Part shown: positions 1 to 12,099 of the stretch, one piece after another
How the letters are laid out: every line of letters begins with the position of its first letter
Position numbering within the stretch: position 1 is the first letter of the stretch
Assembly: GCF_037126465.1 (NCBI RefSeq)
Contig: NC_088206.1
Location: 51,378,841 to 51,442,840 of the forward strand
DNA from: Ornithodoros turicata
Lineage: Eukaryota; Arthropoda; Arachnida; Ixodida; Argasidae
DNA length: 64,000 bases
Direction of reading: 5' to 3'
Notes under the pieces: generated by a model
Told to the model about the DNA's origin: nothing
Database searches by the model: none
What the model saw: only the letters and a program-made list of their open reading frames with translations
Program-made: the position numbers and the translations under genes

Positions 1-27
1 TAACCTAACCCAACCTAACCTAACCTA
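1..27. repeat. Telomere-type TAACC/TTAGG repeat
   Basis: About five tandem units of TAACC, one degenerate (CAACC), lie at the very left edge. The complementary strand reads TTAGG, the canonical arthropod telomere unit. The run is short, imperfect and followed at once by ordinary sequence, so an interstitial motif or the tail of a retroelement is more likely than a chromosome end. What lies further left cannot be seen. Confidence 0.6.
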
Positions 28-900
28 CAGGAGAGCACTACCGTGTATGGAGTTCTAGATTGAGCAGTGCGACAAATATAAAAATGGAAGCCATTGACAT
101 GCTCATTAAAATGAGTCGTCCAAGTAATCCGACGAACGGTGGAGGTTGTAGCGCGGATAGCGAAGGCAATCTCGCGTTCTTGATTAGCTTGATGCGAAAA
201 AGAAATTGACATTACAGCACCAGAAACTGAAATACTTGTTGATGCTTTCAATGAATGCGGTAAGATAAATTTATAGAAGTAAGTGAGAGATAGCGTGTTT
301 CTTCATTTTTCTATTTTTGTTCTTGTCGAAAATACAATTATTTCGTGATTTGTCAAAAGTACAACGATTTGCAAATAATCATTACAACTGCACTTTACAG
401 GCTTTGTCGATTGTTCTGGCAATGACTCAGGCAAAGCAGCCAGGTATGCCTCACGAGTCATCAAACGTACCATCCAAGACCTCTATACAGGGTGTTTCAC
501 CTAAGGTGATAAAATATTCTAAATGGCTACGCACTCCCCAGAGGATTGTCGGACTTTCGGAAATTACCTCCTGGAAACTTTTGCGACGATTGAGGAAGAG
601 TTTGGACAATTTTTAATTGTGGATAATTTATTTTTTCAATTCAACTTTGAAAACTGCCAAGCGAACCTCACTTTTTTTCACAGAAATATGAAGTCCTCCA
701 CTGATAACCACACACCCAACCGAAACTATGCACTGTATAGAAACAGAAATAGTCTAAAAAATTAGTAAAAATTCGGCTTTAGCCCCGCCTACTTGATTGT
801 TGCAAAGAAAAGCGCACGGTATTTGCGAGGAGAGGAGGAAGTTTTCCCGCCTCTTGTTTTACCTTTCTTTGCGCCGCGTTGACCTTGATGCTGGTGTCAA
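28..900. other. No recognisable feature
   Basis: Only short open frames are present and none shows a known domain. I see no inverted or tandem repeat of note. Confidence 0.4.
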
Positions 901-914
901 CCGACTTATCACAG

Positions 915-1245
915 GCTCGCAGGTGGTCAAGAATTATACTGGGATATCGTCTAATAATTTGGACATTATCAGAGGGCCGTCTGCATGTCAGAGCATTCGA
1001 TTGTCCTCATGCTATTGTCTTGGGTCTATTGGTTGTACGTTTTTGCCCCCCACCCTCCCTTCGGGAATCCTTTGCCCTACGCTGAAAAAAAGTAACAGGG
1101 ACGCCCATGTTACAGACGGAGAAATCGTGCCAAAAATGCACATAATTTTACAAAGAATACGAAGGGGAGACAACGATACGAAGCAACACAAGCTGCTCCG
1201 TAAGGTGTGTCGTGAGGCTGGAACATACAGACGGACAAACAGAAC
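915..1245 (+). repeat. Dispersed repeat, copy 1
   Basis: This stretch matches 1715-2105 in the same orientation with interruptions. Shared blocks include the ccgtctgcat...ttcgattg...cctcatgcta block, a poly-C tract followed by a ggaatcctt-like block, and a final block of about 80 bp around atgcacataat and acgaagca. The copies are clearly diverged and carry no convincing coding potential. The class is unknown. Confidence 0.55.
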
Positions 1246-1714
1246 GACCAGCCCCGCGTGATCCAGTATCGCACCTGACCGGCAATCATGACGTACAGGC
1301 GCATGTCCCACTGTTGTTTGCTTTTCTTTTTTATTGTTGTGGTTAATCGCTACGACCTTTCATGGAGCCGAACCCAGCGCTCACATGCTCCTTTCCCTTG
1401 ACGACCTTCACAGCGTGATGTCACCGGTGGACTATAGCTGGTGGACGTTGACCCCACGGAGATGAGGTCGCGTTCACGAGGTAAATAAATACTTTCTTTG
1501 ATAACCCACACCATATGCGCAAGTTCCACCACATTACACGCTATAAATTCATTACTGTCAAGTTGAAAGTGCCACTCCGTTATGGGGTACACGACCCCAC
1601 AACACAAACAAGGAAAAGCAAAGAAGAGTTTAGTAAAATTGGAGCTTAGTAAAATAAATGGGGGTACGGGGGAAGGGGGCTAGGCGGGGGGAGTTCCGGC
1701 TCTTCACTCACAGC

Positions 1715-2105
1715 TAGGTAGTCAAGAACTATACCCGGCTAACCTTTCCTTCTTTTTCCCGGTTGAGCTAACCTTTCCGTCTTTTTTTCTTAATAAATAT
1801 ATCCCCCCCCCTTGTTATCTCATAATAGTGATTTCAACCTCACCACCGTCTGCATATCCGAGCTTTCGATTGCCCTCATGCTAGTCTTTTGCCTATTAGT
1901 TGTAAGTTCCTCTGTCCCCCCCCCCCCCGCCCCCCAGGGAATTCTTTGTGGTAGTACAAAAAAAAGGCAGAAAAGGAAGGTCCAAAACGAAAACAAAAAA
2001 GAGAAAGAAATCGTGCGAAATAGAAATGCACATAATGTTACAAAGGATAAAAGGGGGAGGAAACGACACGAAGCAGCACAAGCGGCTCCGTAAAGTGGGC
2101 TTCAC
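1715..2105 (+). repeat. Dispersed repeat, copy 2, interrupted by a LINE 3' tail
   Basis: Second copy of the family at 915-1245. It is interrupted near 1733-1811 by about 80 bp resembling the 3' end of the poly(C)-tailed LINEs at 34143-34890 and 36564-50834: a ctaacctttcc block, then taataaatatat, then nine C. After this the family resumes. A hairpin with 11-bp arms (ggcttcaccta / taggtgaagcc) lies just downstream at about 2187-2220. Confidence 0.5.
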
Positions 2106-2219
2106 CTGTTACCAAATTGCTACATTTCGCCATTCATGGCGGAAACTTACCTACAATCTGGCCACAATGGTAGTTTTGTAAGGTGGGCTTCACCTAATGC
2201 ACCCGTGCGCTAGGTGAAG

Positions 2220-3600
2220 CCGACTTGGGGAATGGTGACGCCTACCAAAACAATGCCGTAACTGGCAGACAAATCCTTTCGATTATAAAACCAACGCCTG
2301 TGTCACACATCACGCTAATAACGAGCAAAAAAGCGTTGCACAGACAAGCCGCTAAGCAAGCGACCGTTGCACAGTGAACGCATCATTCTTCACGGGAGCA
2401 GGAACGCACAAAATACAAATATAAGAATTCCAAAATAACATTCGTTAACGCTAATGAAGTTTTCCAAAAATTGAAATATTATTTTTTTCTACTAATAAAA
2501 TTACTTTAACTTCGCTTTGCAATCTTTATATTAACATGTCATGGCACTGAAACCGAAACTTCCCCCAAACATGTAAACTGGTCCAGTTCGAACTGGCACC
2601 ACCTCACTTCCAGTTGCTCACCAGACCAACTTCAACTGGTACCATCTAATGAAATACAATGCATACCAACACTGTGCCACCATATGCATGTATACATGTA
2701 CAGCAATCGGCCATTTATTAAAATTCACTGTTCCCAGCAAGCGTAGCACAATGTCAGATACTGGAATCCAATGTGAAGGTGTGGCAGACTTCCGTAATAT
2801 CTACAGTCATTTGACCGTAATCAGGATTACGGGCACACTACTGTCTTATTTACGTGATAACAGTCATAATAACGGCATATTTCATTGGTGCCGTATTAAT
2901 TACACTACTTCGACCGTATTTCCAATTACAGTAGCATACCTGTTCTTTTTACGGCAAAAAATAGATTTTGACCGTAAAATTTACGGCAATTTTTTACAGT
3001 GCTTGGAAAATCCTAGTAAGAACAAATGCCGTTGACCGCATGATTCTAGGTGGTGTAGCTTTTTTATTATAATTCAATGACACGTTTCCATGGACAACCT
3101 GTATATGCGAGCACTCGAGCGGTTTTCTGCATGCATTGCTAGCACGGTACACGGTATTCTTTACCGAAGCACGTCCACAGTCATTTCTTTGAATCACCTT
3201 AGCACACAAGTTCAGTGTTACATCGTAATGAGACTAAGAGGGTAGCCCTTTTTCATCTATTGGTATTGTTTTCTGCCCTGGTTTGATTTGCGACAAAAAA
3301 TCCTACGTAACGGTGGTGTGGTGTGACGTGGATACCGCCTTGTTGGGATGATAATAATTTGTAGCGTGCCGTGTTACTTGTAGCAGTGTTTAAGGCAAAA
3401 GTGGTCTCTCGATACAGATTTCCTGTCATGGGGGCCACCCAGAGGTTCGTCTGTGCACTGTGATACGATCGGGCTTACAGATAAGTACCATGTTCCTCAT
3501 CCACGGGTTCCTACTTCACGGGGAGGAACCACCTCATTGCACGCACTGTGGTCAACGTGAACCTCTCTCAATTTAGCCCATTTCTCTTCACATCATGACA
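2220..3600. other. Unassigned; possible transposon remnant at 2790-3000
   Basis: No gene is recognised. From 2790 to 3000 the sequence holds repeated short inverted motifs (gaccgtaa / ttacgg). It ends in a block whose reverse complement begins CACTGTAAAAAATTGCCGTA, resembling the terminal repeat of a small DNA transposon. The matching left end is not visible. Confidence 0.3.
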
Positions 3601-3627
3601 CACATCACTTCCAAGATCGGCTAAGAT

Positions 3628-3755
3628 TGTCAATATTGGTCCAATATGGGCTGCGAATATTGGACCAATATGGGGAGTGCAACCAGGCTCCATATTGGAC
3701 CAATATGGGCTGCCAATATTGGCAAGCCCATTTTGGGCCAATATTGCCAATATTT
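3628..3755. repeat. Cluster of CCAATATTGG-type palindromes
   Basis: Within about 130 bp the motifs ccaatatggg, attggaccaatat and ccaatattggc recur in both orientations, so the segment can fold on itself in several registers. It is flanked by non-repetitive sequence. A small foldback element is the likeliest explanation. No target duplication is obvious. Confidence 0.5.
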
Positions 3756-3759
3756 CGGT

Positions 3760-6094
3760 GATAACGCCAACGGGGAGCCGTGTACTAATAAAGCATTATC
3801 CGGTTTGCTATCCACCACTGATATTCCTTCTCTGTTCTTTTTCATTTCTGCAGATCTCATCGATCCACGTTGCAGACAATTACAAAAAAAAAAAAAAAGA
3901 AGAAGGGAAAAACACTGCGTCGCCCCAAAAACGAAGAACAGGTGCTACGCCCGTCTTACTGGAGGACACAAGCAGTCCCACGGCACTGCCAATGCCAAAG
4001 ATCCCTCAGAAGCCTTCATTGGGATCGCAATGTTCTATGAACCAAAAATTTTCAACCCGCTCCGCGAGTACAAAGCAGCGAAACCCTTTCGTGTTCCGTT
4101 TGTACGTATTGTACTAACTTTGGTCTGTGCATGGTGGCCATAAACAACGCTTCTGATGCCGTGATAACGGCGGACTAGCTCATGAGACTGTGCCTATGTG
4201 CAACGCCTCGCAGCTGTTGCTTCGTCGGTGACTGTACACCATATATGTACTGGCAAGGAAGCACGGCCGCGTCGGAAACTGAAAAAACTTGGTTCCTAGA
4301 GGGCACTTCTTGTATGTGTTGCTGCAATTTACGATGCAACAGTTTGTGCGAGACATGCCGAACGTTCCACGTTGCTCCGACTATCTCAAATACACACTGT
4401 TGTCTGTAATATGATCACAACGCCTACTTCTGCCTCCAGTCACCACTTTGTCGCCCACTTCCTATACGCAGTGTGAGAGCGACGAGGAAAATAAAATGTT
4501 GTGCATAATGCAAAACTCTCTACCGTGTACTCGAAAGGAGGAAAGCAGTGGTGGGCAATTAGAAATCTCTTTGCAGGCTCGTTCATTAGCTATAGCTTCT
4601 GGTTCTCGATAATTAGTGAAAAGCACCAATAAACGTAAACAGCTAAGTTCATCGCGCGGTCGATGGAAATGATTTATACACCGTTGATCACCGGAATGAG
4701 CACTTCAAATCAATCAATTTTAATTCCCTTGACTTCATGTTTAACTACAATGGACAAAGCAAATGAAATCATCCACTTTAAAATAAGTAAACGAGCACTA
4801 TATCCCGCCTGTCACACCGCACAGGTTAAAAATACCCCTGTATGATAGCCAAGCGGGTCCCTGATCTTCAACTAGTCTTTATCCCATAGCGCGCGTTAAA
4901 TGGATAACGTGATTCGCCACGAGCTCTTGGACGAGCCTACACACAGCGGCTTTGGAGCGCGCGAACTTTAAATATGACGATAACGATCGCTACGTGAAAG
5001 TTGAAGATTGGGACGCTGGAGCAGTGCGTTCGAAGTCTACATACGACATTCCTGCTATACTTCCCGCCGACTGTCTTCAAATTTAAAATATGGCCATCAA
5101 GAGCCACATATAGGTGGTGGGCGAAATACTCACGTAGCAACTAATCAATAAAATTGAATACAGGGGTGACATGAGCGATTTGGCAAAATCAATGCGCACA
5201 CGTACGCACGAGTGCCAGCCCAAAATCACCTACTCAAAAACTCCAAATCAAATTTTCATAACAGTGAGTCAGTGGCAGGCGCGGCAGGTGTAAGTTCCAA
5301 CATAGACGCACAGGTACCCATTTATGTACCGAACGGTACACATTAACGGCATTTACTCGTGCCTCTGACAGGCAAAAATAGAAATAAATATGTTCTTATG
5401 CAAAACGCTCCGGATGTGTACTACCACTTTGAGCATCAACGTCAGACCGATGTAGCGAAAAACAGCGACATCGCGACAAGATGAGTGCGGACTCGCACGA
5501 TAACGGCGTGGAAGGGAACGATTTCGTTCGGAGCCCAACACAGTGGTTCTCGTTACTACCGCTCTGGGACGTCACAGCATGAGTGCAGTAAGCGAGTTCG
5601 CGGTATCTCGGTGCAGCATGGGCGCAATCACAATAATCGCGTTGCCATGTCAACCAGATAGTAGATTATCGCATAGGTGCTGCATGCTGTGTGAAAACAA
5701 GTACGCGATGTTGCTCACGAAAACGAGCACACAGTCGGTACGATCGGCGATAGTGGTAGTACGTATCGTGAGTTATCGCGCCCATGAATAATTTTGCCGA
5801 GCTCTTACTCCCTTACAGGTAAGATTTTCAAAGTGTGTAGCCCGTGTACGAATGTAGCTCAGAGATTACGAGGTAATGTTGCGACGCCCATGTGTCATGG
5901 TGGTGGGCATGTTTTCGGGAAACGTTAACGAAACGTCGCATTCTTTCTCCATTCTTTTCCAAGTGATTTGACGCGCTGATTCAAATGCACATAAAACTGA
6001 CTTGGTATACGTTGTTGCGCTATCCCTTGCACTTTCTTACACAAAATGTCTACTCAACATTGAAAAAAACTTGTTCTGTTTTGCCTAGACTAAG
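3760..6094. other. No recognisable feature
   Basis: Short open frames occur on both strands (for example 3646-4143 and 5543-5791), with no domain, codon bias or splice structure I can defend. Confidence 0.35.
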
Positions 6095-6289
6095 GTTTTG
6101 CTCAGGCTTGTGCCCGTTACTTGGAAAAAGTAATTGATTACCGTTACCGTTACTTGTACGCAACAGGTATTTGATTACCATTACCAATTACGCGACTCAA
6201 AATGTAATTGAGTAACGAGCAGAAAAGTAACGCCTTACTCCGGTCGATACTCTGCATTCGCCCAAATTAAACCCGTCTTTGTGTGCCTG

Positions 6290-6770
6290 AGAAAGCAGAA
6301 TCTCGGTGAAACAGGGGAGGTCAAGTCCGATAAGAAATGTAGCACCCTATTTTGCAGTACCTATTAGCAAGCGTACCTATTTTGTTTTTCACTATGTACC
6401 TTCCCCCCAATTTTTGTCGGGTCTGCTTATTCTAAACTTTCTCTCTCTCTGTATATATATATTTATATACTTCTATACGCGAACTTCACACCTTGTACCT
6501 GATGAAGCGTGGTCCCCCACGCGAAAGCTTGTATATATTAAACTAAGGAAGCTTCAGTGTTGCTTTTGGTATTGTGCCTCAGAAAAAAAAAGAAACTAAA
6601 AAAATTAAACAGGAACACAGCTAAAATAACACGAAAAACTAAAACTGCGGGACAAGTACATCCGTACGTCTAACGTATTTATCGCCCGGGAAGACGTTGA
6701 ACATTGCGTGGAACTTCCCCATGACTCACTAAACCTCCAAAGCTACAGGTACCACTACACTGGTGTTTAC
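6290..6770 (+). mobile_element. PLE fragment nested in hAT-like element
   Basis: This block differs from the gtaat-rich ends of the surrounding element and contains the hammerhead core at 6493-6536, preceded by TC- and TA-rich sequence and followed by an A-rich stretch. That arrangement resembles the non-coding part of a Penelope-like element. No reverse transcriptase or GIY-YIG reading frame is present, so this is a fragment and its limits are approximate. Confidence 0.45.
6493..6536 (+). ncRNA. Hammerhead ribozyme core (PLE type)
   Basis: The core CTGATGA (6499-6505) is followed by a 6-bp stem II (6507-6512 with 6517-6522), then GAAA (6523-6526) and a palindromic AGCT stem III. The predicted cleavage site follows T6530. 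Stem I pairs about five bases (6494-6498 with 6531-6535, including one G-T). PLEs are known to carry minimal hammerheads of this form, with a very short stem III that may work as a dimer. Activity is inferred, not shown. Confidence 0.7.
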
Positions 6771-7071
6771 CACTACACAGGAAGAGATTAGGGAGATAGA
6801 CCCTGAAATTCCGGAATGTTATCGCAATGACGTCCCAACAAAGGCTGACGGCACGAGGGGCTTGACATGGGGCAGAACATATGAAAGACAAGTTAATCTC
6901 TACGGGAAAAGTAACCAGCTACTGAGTAATCGATTAGTCAGAAATGTAATGAATTACTCGAAAAATTACTTTGACAGTAAAGTAACTGATTACTAGAAAA
7001 ATTACTCAAAAAGTAATTGATTACAAGTAACGCAATTACTAGTAAGCGTTACGCACAAGTCTGGTTTTGCT

Positions 7072-8260
7072 TCGCTTTCTGACGTGAGATAATTAGTGCG
7101 GCGCAGCATGATCCAAGATATCTTTGCGCGGAAAATTGCAAATGAAACTCAAACTTCCTGACGTGAGCTGCACAGATCTTAAATGTGCTTGAGAAAAAGA
7201 AACAGTTCATCAGATATGTAGGTAGCACCGCTCCAATTCCGTATTCACCAGCCGACTTAAACCATTGGTTTAGTGACGTCTGGTTTAAATCGATCACGTG
7301 ATCTCTCCGGCTGGTGACCAGGGTGTCGGCAATCGGCGGTTGGGCCCACCTCTGTATTTATTGATGAAATCTCAGCGACATATGGTTGATATGGGCGCTA
7401 AAAAAGTGTACACAGCGAGCCTTTGCCATGTTATTTGAAATACAGCAGTACGTATCTTCGCGTAAGTGATCGTTGTGCTTTTGTCGGTGTTCGGTCGTCG
7501 ATTGTGGTTGCGTATAACTTCACCGCATCGACCATCGCTTGTTTATCGTCTATTGTGCGACCTGTGTGGTGAATTGCACAACATAGCCTCTCGATTGCTG
7601 GGGCATTCCAGCACAGTCTTTTATACGCTTTCGAGCCTGATGCAACGTGTGTGCAAGCGCTTGATCACGGTAGGCTATGAAAGAACATTGATGCAAGGGC
7701 GGCCTTATCCTGCATGGGACTCCCACATGCATAAGTTTTACGGTGTTATGGTTTTAAGAAATCGACATGATACTTCCAACGTGTGACAAATCTGCAATGC
7801 GTTGAGCATCTCTTTGCTGGCTGTATTTATTCGGAGCACAACTCATACGGAAAACGTACTCAAGGTGCTGCCTTGTTTACGTCCTCGTCCTGTATGTGTG
7901 TTTGTGCCTGTTTTGTTTTTGTTTAGCGCTGTTTCGTCATGTTACCCAGGGCGTCCCTGCTTGTGAGCGTGGAAGTTGCCACTGTCGTGACACCCTGTCA
8001 GTGCGGTGCTGTGCTTAACTCTGACCTCTTTTATTTCTGCATTTCTGCACATAAGATTATTGCACAAATCATCAAGCACTAAATTCATTGTTCTGTTCAG
8101 CCAACAAAGATTCATTATTACGTTGTGACTGGCTGATGAAATTTCACAAATATGGGAACGTCCCTATTGTATATACTTGTCATTGCAATTATTGAGCGTA
8201 CTTGTCATCTGATATGATGCACTTGACATCACAGAAGTGATGGTTGCAAAAATAAAAGAC
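7072..8260. other. No recognisable feature
   Basis: An open frame of 106 codons (7466-7786, plus strand) is the longest. It lacks any recognised motif, so I do not call it a gene. Confidence 0.35.
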
Positions 8261-8362
8261 CTCACTTTAAAGCTCAGCTACGCCGATTTTCGAGTGTTAC
8301 AGAATGGAATGGTACTCACACGATGTGTTCATAAGGGAACACTGATTATGTATGCAAGATAG

Positions 8363-8737
8363 TTATCCCAAACTCCTCGCGGTTTTCCGAAAAAGTGAAT
8401 TTTTAATTTCACTGACATCCCGTCTTGTGGCCCGCAAACCCTGTGTCGACGACACATTCGTGGTCTGCCCGACTTTTGGCTTGGTTTCTTCCGCCAAGCC
8501 GGCCAGTTTCTTCTGCCGAGCCGTCTGCTGCGCAGATTCACATTGGGGAAGTGATAAACAGTTCGCTATTAGGGAGCCAGTATATTTCTGGACTTCACTA
8601 AACCCACGAGGAATATGAGTTTTGCTTCCTTCGACTGCAAAGCATTTGCTAGGCCAGTACAGACTTCCTGGTGTGATTCGTGTTCTGTGCTGCGTGCCGA
8701 GAATGTGTGAGCGTTTTGCTCCCGTCTGCAAGAACAC
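8363..8737 (-). CDS. Unrecognised open frame, 124 codons
   Basis: A minus-strand frame of 124 residues is rich in Lys, Arg, Ser and Thr. It shows no membrane segment, zinc-binding pattern or domain that I know. No neighbouring exon or clear splice signal supports it. A TTAA followed by agctcagctacgccgat at 8267 resembles the termini of repeats at 14455-14678 and 16360-16560, so this frame may lie inside a repeat. It could equally be chance. Confidence 0.15.
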   Translation of the reverse strand: MFLQTGAKRSHILGTQHRTRITPGSLYWPSKCFAVEGSKTHIPRGFSEVQKYTGSLIANCLSLPQCESAQQTARQKKLAGLAEETKPKVGQTTNVSSTQGLRATRRDVSEIKNSLFRKTARSLG

Positions 8738-9419
8738 TTCAGCATGCAGTTCCTATGTTTTAAACCACAATTTTCCGAATGGCGAAATAGAAATCTATTG
8801 ACTACAACAATCGGTTACAACTCCGACTGGGTGCCACCTTCGAAAGGAGCGATTTGATCTGTTCATCTGGCTCATACGAATGTTACGGAAGCAATGCGCA
8901 ACTTGTTTCACAAGAAGCCGAAGATGTCTCGTCCGGGATGCTGTGCCAACCTTATCTGCAGCAGGAGATTGCAAGGGCAGGACTAGGCAGCAGATAAAGG
9001 TAAGACGCGTAATATGTTAGACAAGTCAGTCATGCGGTGCAAATTGCATCACGTAGAAGAGAAAAATACGCTATCTGTCGGTTACTGCTTCATCCTTTAG
9101 AGATTACGCCCCAGCGGGTGTATTCTCAGTACAGATTTGGAATTGCCGTATTTGTTAAATGATTTCGCAAGCATGCTGGCACCACCGAAAAGCTTGCACT
9201 CCACGTCTCAACTATCACCGTCTGGGTTTCAAGCTGAAGGCTGTCACCAGTGCCAACCAGACGCCCCTTCAAAGTTCATCTGTTTTTGTTGACGGAACAG
9301 TGACACCTGGTACTGAGACATTTCATTTTCTGATTAATCAAGTGCATTCCATCACTTGTGCTCGACTTCTTGTGTTCGTTTACCCTTGCTGTTGCTCGCT
9401 AGCTTAGAGCAACCATGCT

Positions 9420-9915
9420 TGAGGTGGCAGCGCTTTCAGAGTACATTTAAGCAGTATCATCGTATCATATGCACGGCAGCAAATCTTGTGTATTTTGAGT
9501 AAGGTATAAATTCAATGTTGGCTCAGCTGTTGTATTTTGGTCACAAATAAGGTGTTTTTCCAGAGCGCTCGAGGGCAGTTCAAGCAGTTTCATGTGTGGA
9601 ACAGCACATACTTTTTCTCAGTTTTGACTAAGGTAAATCGAAATCTTCCAGTTGATGTCTTTTGGTCATAAATTATGTTTTTCGAGACATTCAAACAGCA
9701 TCATGTGTGCAACAGTGCATACTTTTTCTGAGGTGAAGTAAGGTAAATCTGTCTGCCGTGATGTTCTGGCAGTGCAGCAGAAGCTTGTGTTGCATTCAAG
9801 TGGTATCATGTATACAAAAACTTGTTTTATGCCTTTCTGTAGCTGCTGTACTAATATTGTGAGTACAGAGACATTCCTGCAGAACATATCGGAGCATCAT
9901 GTGTGCTATTGTTTG
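9420..9915 (+). repeat. Decayed tandem repeats, period about 90-125 bp
   Basis: A block reading roughly caagcagTwTCATgtgtg, in some units followed by acagtgcatactttttctgag and aaggtaaatc, recurs near 9451, 9574, 9687, 9798 and 9888. The units are substantially diverged. No protein is encoded across them. Confidence 0.55.
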
Positions 9916-10339
9916 TATCATCTGCAGCGGTATATTGATAATGTTAATTATTCAATGACTTCAGCTAACATTTACATTCTTACTTCCAGGTAAACCTGTC
10001 ACGCAGATGCCCTACCCCTTGGTATGCATAGTTCAAGATTGTACCGCAACATTCCACCTGGAGCATTATTCTTCAATTGGCAGTGGCATTACTATCACAA
10101 CACACCACATACTGCATGTGTATGGTGCGTGTACAATGCATCAAACCTATTCTCAGGTACAGGCCAGCTGGTACGCAATTACAACATGAAACAACTGACA
10201 CAGAGACCGTAAAGTCATGCCTTTTCCTCCGCGCCTCGGGTTTCATGTTATTATCCTCACATGCAGCTCAATTCGCTTGTGCTGTGCAGCATGAGCAAAA
10301 GAATATATTGTTTGTGGTCACATGACACGAACATAAATA

Positions 10340-11047
10340 CAGTGAAACCTTCCTATGTTGGACACCCGCGGTGCAGCCGAAGCGTCTCCTACTTATAGAG
10401 GTGTCCGAGTTACAGAATATGACGGCAACAAAAAATGGAAGAGATCACAGTTGTGAGAAATGTCCCCCTTCTTCAATTTAAGGTCCTTAGTGGTACCTGG
10501 TGGTGGTGCCTGGTAGTGGTACCTCTACCCACTCTTCACTGATAATTATTACTGATTTTAGTATATTCAATTCCGTTCAGATTCTACTCAATGGCATTAC
10601 CTCTGGAGCTCTTCGAGCAGCAAGCACTTGTCTCTGAAGCGTCAGCCCATTTCTGATAGCTTTGGTGCAGTGCTCGTTCAAAGGCTCTAGACAAACTGAA
10701 GACAAGTGCTCACATAAAGAATTACAATGTAGACTGACAGCACTTGTTTTTGGACTCTAAAAACTAAAGCAACAAAATGCTGTGACCAGTATAGAGAAAA
10801 AAGGGGCAAAAGTCAAGGCCACTGGCTCATTTTGGGTTTTTTGGTGCAAAGATGGGCCGATATTGAGGTAATTTGGCCAGGGTTTTGTCCGACTTTGCAG
10901 GGAAAACCCTATCCTACTTCCAAGATAGGGAGGTGTCCGACATAGAGAATTTCGTCCCCATGTAGTTTCAATGGGAGCCTGCCCGTGCAATGAAATCATG
11001 GGGAGTTGTCCGAGGTAGGGAGGTGTCCGCCTTTGGTGGTTTTACTG
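10340..11047. mobile_element. pogo/Tigger-like non-autonomous DNA transposon
   Basis: The left end begins CAGTGAAACCTTCC, and the right end is the complement of CAGTAAAACCACC. Both are flanked by TA, the Tc1/mariner-pogo target dinucleotide. Motifs such as aggtgtccg recur near both ends. The interior (708 bp in total) lacks a transposase, so the copy would need transposase from elsewhere. Confidence 0.65.
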
Positions 11048-12000
11048 TACTATAGAGCATTCTACATCATGTAATCTAACAGTTGTTCACTTTTGGATAT
11101 TTTAACCATGGAATTTACCCTGCATGCACCATACCATGTCCAAACACGAACAACTGCTAGAAAGCAGCATGTACTGTTTCCGTATAGCACTTATGGCTTG
11201 CGTCCTGTGATCGGAAACAGTGATGTCTTTTTTCTGCTACAACCAGTGAACTACAGTAACGATTTAGAAATACTGTGTCATACCATAAAGCACTATGGGA
11301 AATGGCAGTTTGAAAAACTGGAGAAGACTGTCATTAGAATGGGGGACATGTTCTACGGTGAAATTTTTTACAGTGTGTGCTGTACCACGTAATGCACTGC
11401 AGGCCTACCACAGTATGGTAACGCTCTGAATACTAATTTGCTCAAAAAAGGAATGTGTGCGTTTCTTGTACTAACTTCCCCTTACGCAGGGTTGTAGAAA
11501 AATGTTTTCAGCTAATGGGGAGGGAGAGGACATCATTCTGGAGTCTCGTTGACCTACAATGTGTCGTGTGTGAAGGTCATTTTGAAGAGTGTAGGTGGTA
11601 AAAGACTGTGTTCCGACATTCTTGGCAGTGTTGACTAATAACCATAATGAACTAGAGAGTACATTTGTTGCTTCATATATTTGTGTCATGGCAAAGTATG
11701 TAGAGATACATCTGTCTCAACATGCAGGTGCCAAAACTGCTTTTTGTGCCTAAAATATGACAAATAGTTGTCTGTTCAACACCACTAATCATGTGCCGGC
11801 CTCCATGACCTGTCTGTGACATTCCAAAGTGATTAACATGTCCCATAGATGTGTGCAATGCTGAAGATGATTGTGTACCTTCTATGGATTCTTGTTTCAA
11901 GAAAAGTACTGTGCGATTTGCTAACAGCACCTAGCTGTACCTTCACAATTCTGCATAAAAATATGTCAAGTTTCCGGAAGGAAACATCATGAAGGTCCAT
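11048..12000. other. No recognisable feature
   Basis: Several open frames below 100 codons occur, and none is identifiable. Confidence 0.35.
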
Positions 12001-12002
12001 AG

Positions 12003-12097
12003 CGAAAAACCCTGAGACGAGGGATAGGAAGGGACATACACAATGTCTCAACATAGCGTGTTTATGTCCCTTCTTCTATCTCCTCTTCAGGTTTCGC
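12003..12097. repeat. Small imperfect foldback
   Basis: The arm at 12003-12040 (gcgaaaaaccctgagac...) pairs with 12061-12097 (...cttcaggtttcgc) with mismatches. A related but distinct hairpin occurs at 17793-17876. Probably a short MITE. Confidence 0.5.
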
Positions 12098-12099
12098 CA

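Larger units (their letters stand above)
6103..7063. mobile_element. hAT-like non-autonomous element
   Basis: The ends are inverted and related: CAGGCTTGTGCCC at 6103, and the complement of CAGACTTGTGCGT at 7051-7063. Both are followed inward by many gtaac/gtaatt motifs. The element is flanked by a perfect 8-bp direct repeat, gttttgct (6095-6102 and 7064-7071), the duplication length of hAT transposons. The middle (about 6290-6770) is unlike the ends and carries a PLE-type hammerhead core, so a second element is nested inside. No transposase is visible. Confidence 0.72.

Noticed and set aside
1..27. True chromosome end
   Set aside because: Only about five imperfect units are present, and sequence to the left is unseen; a single short motif does not show a telomere.
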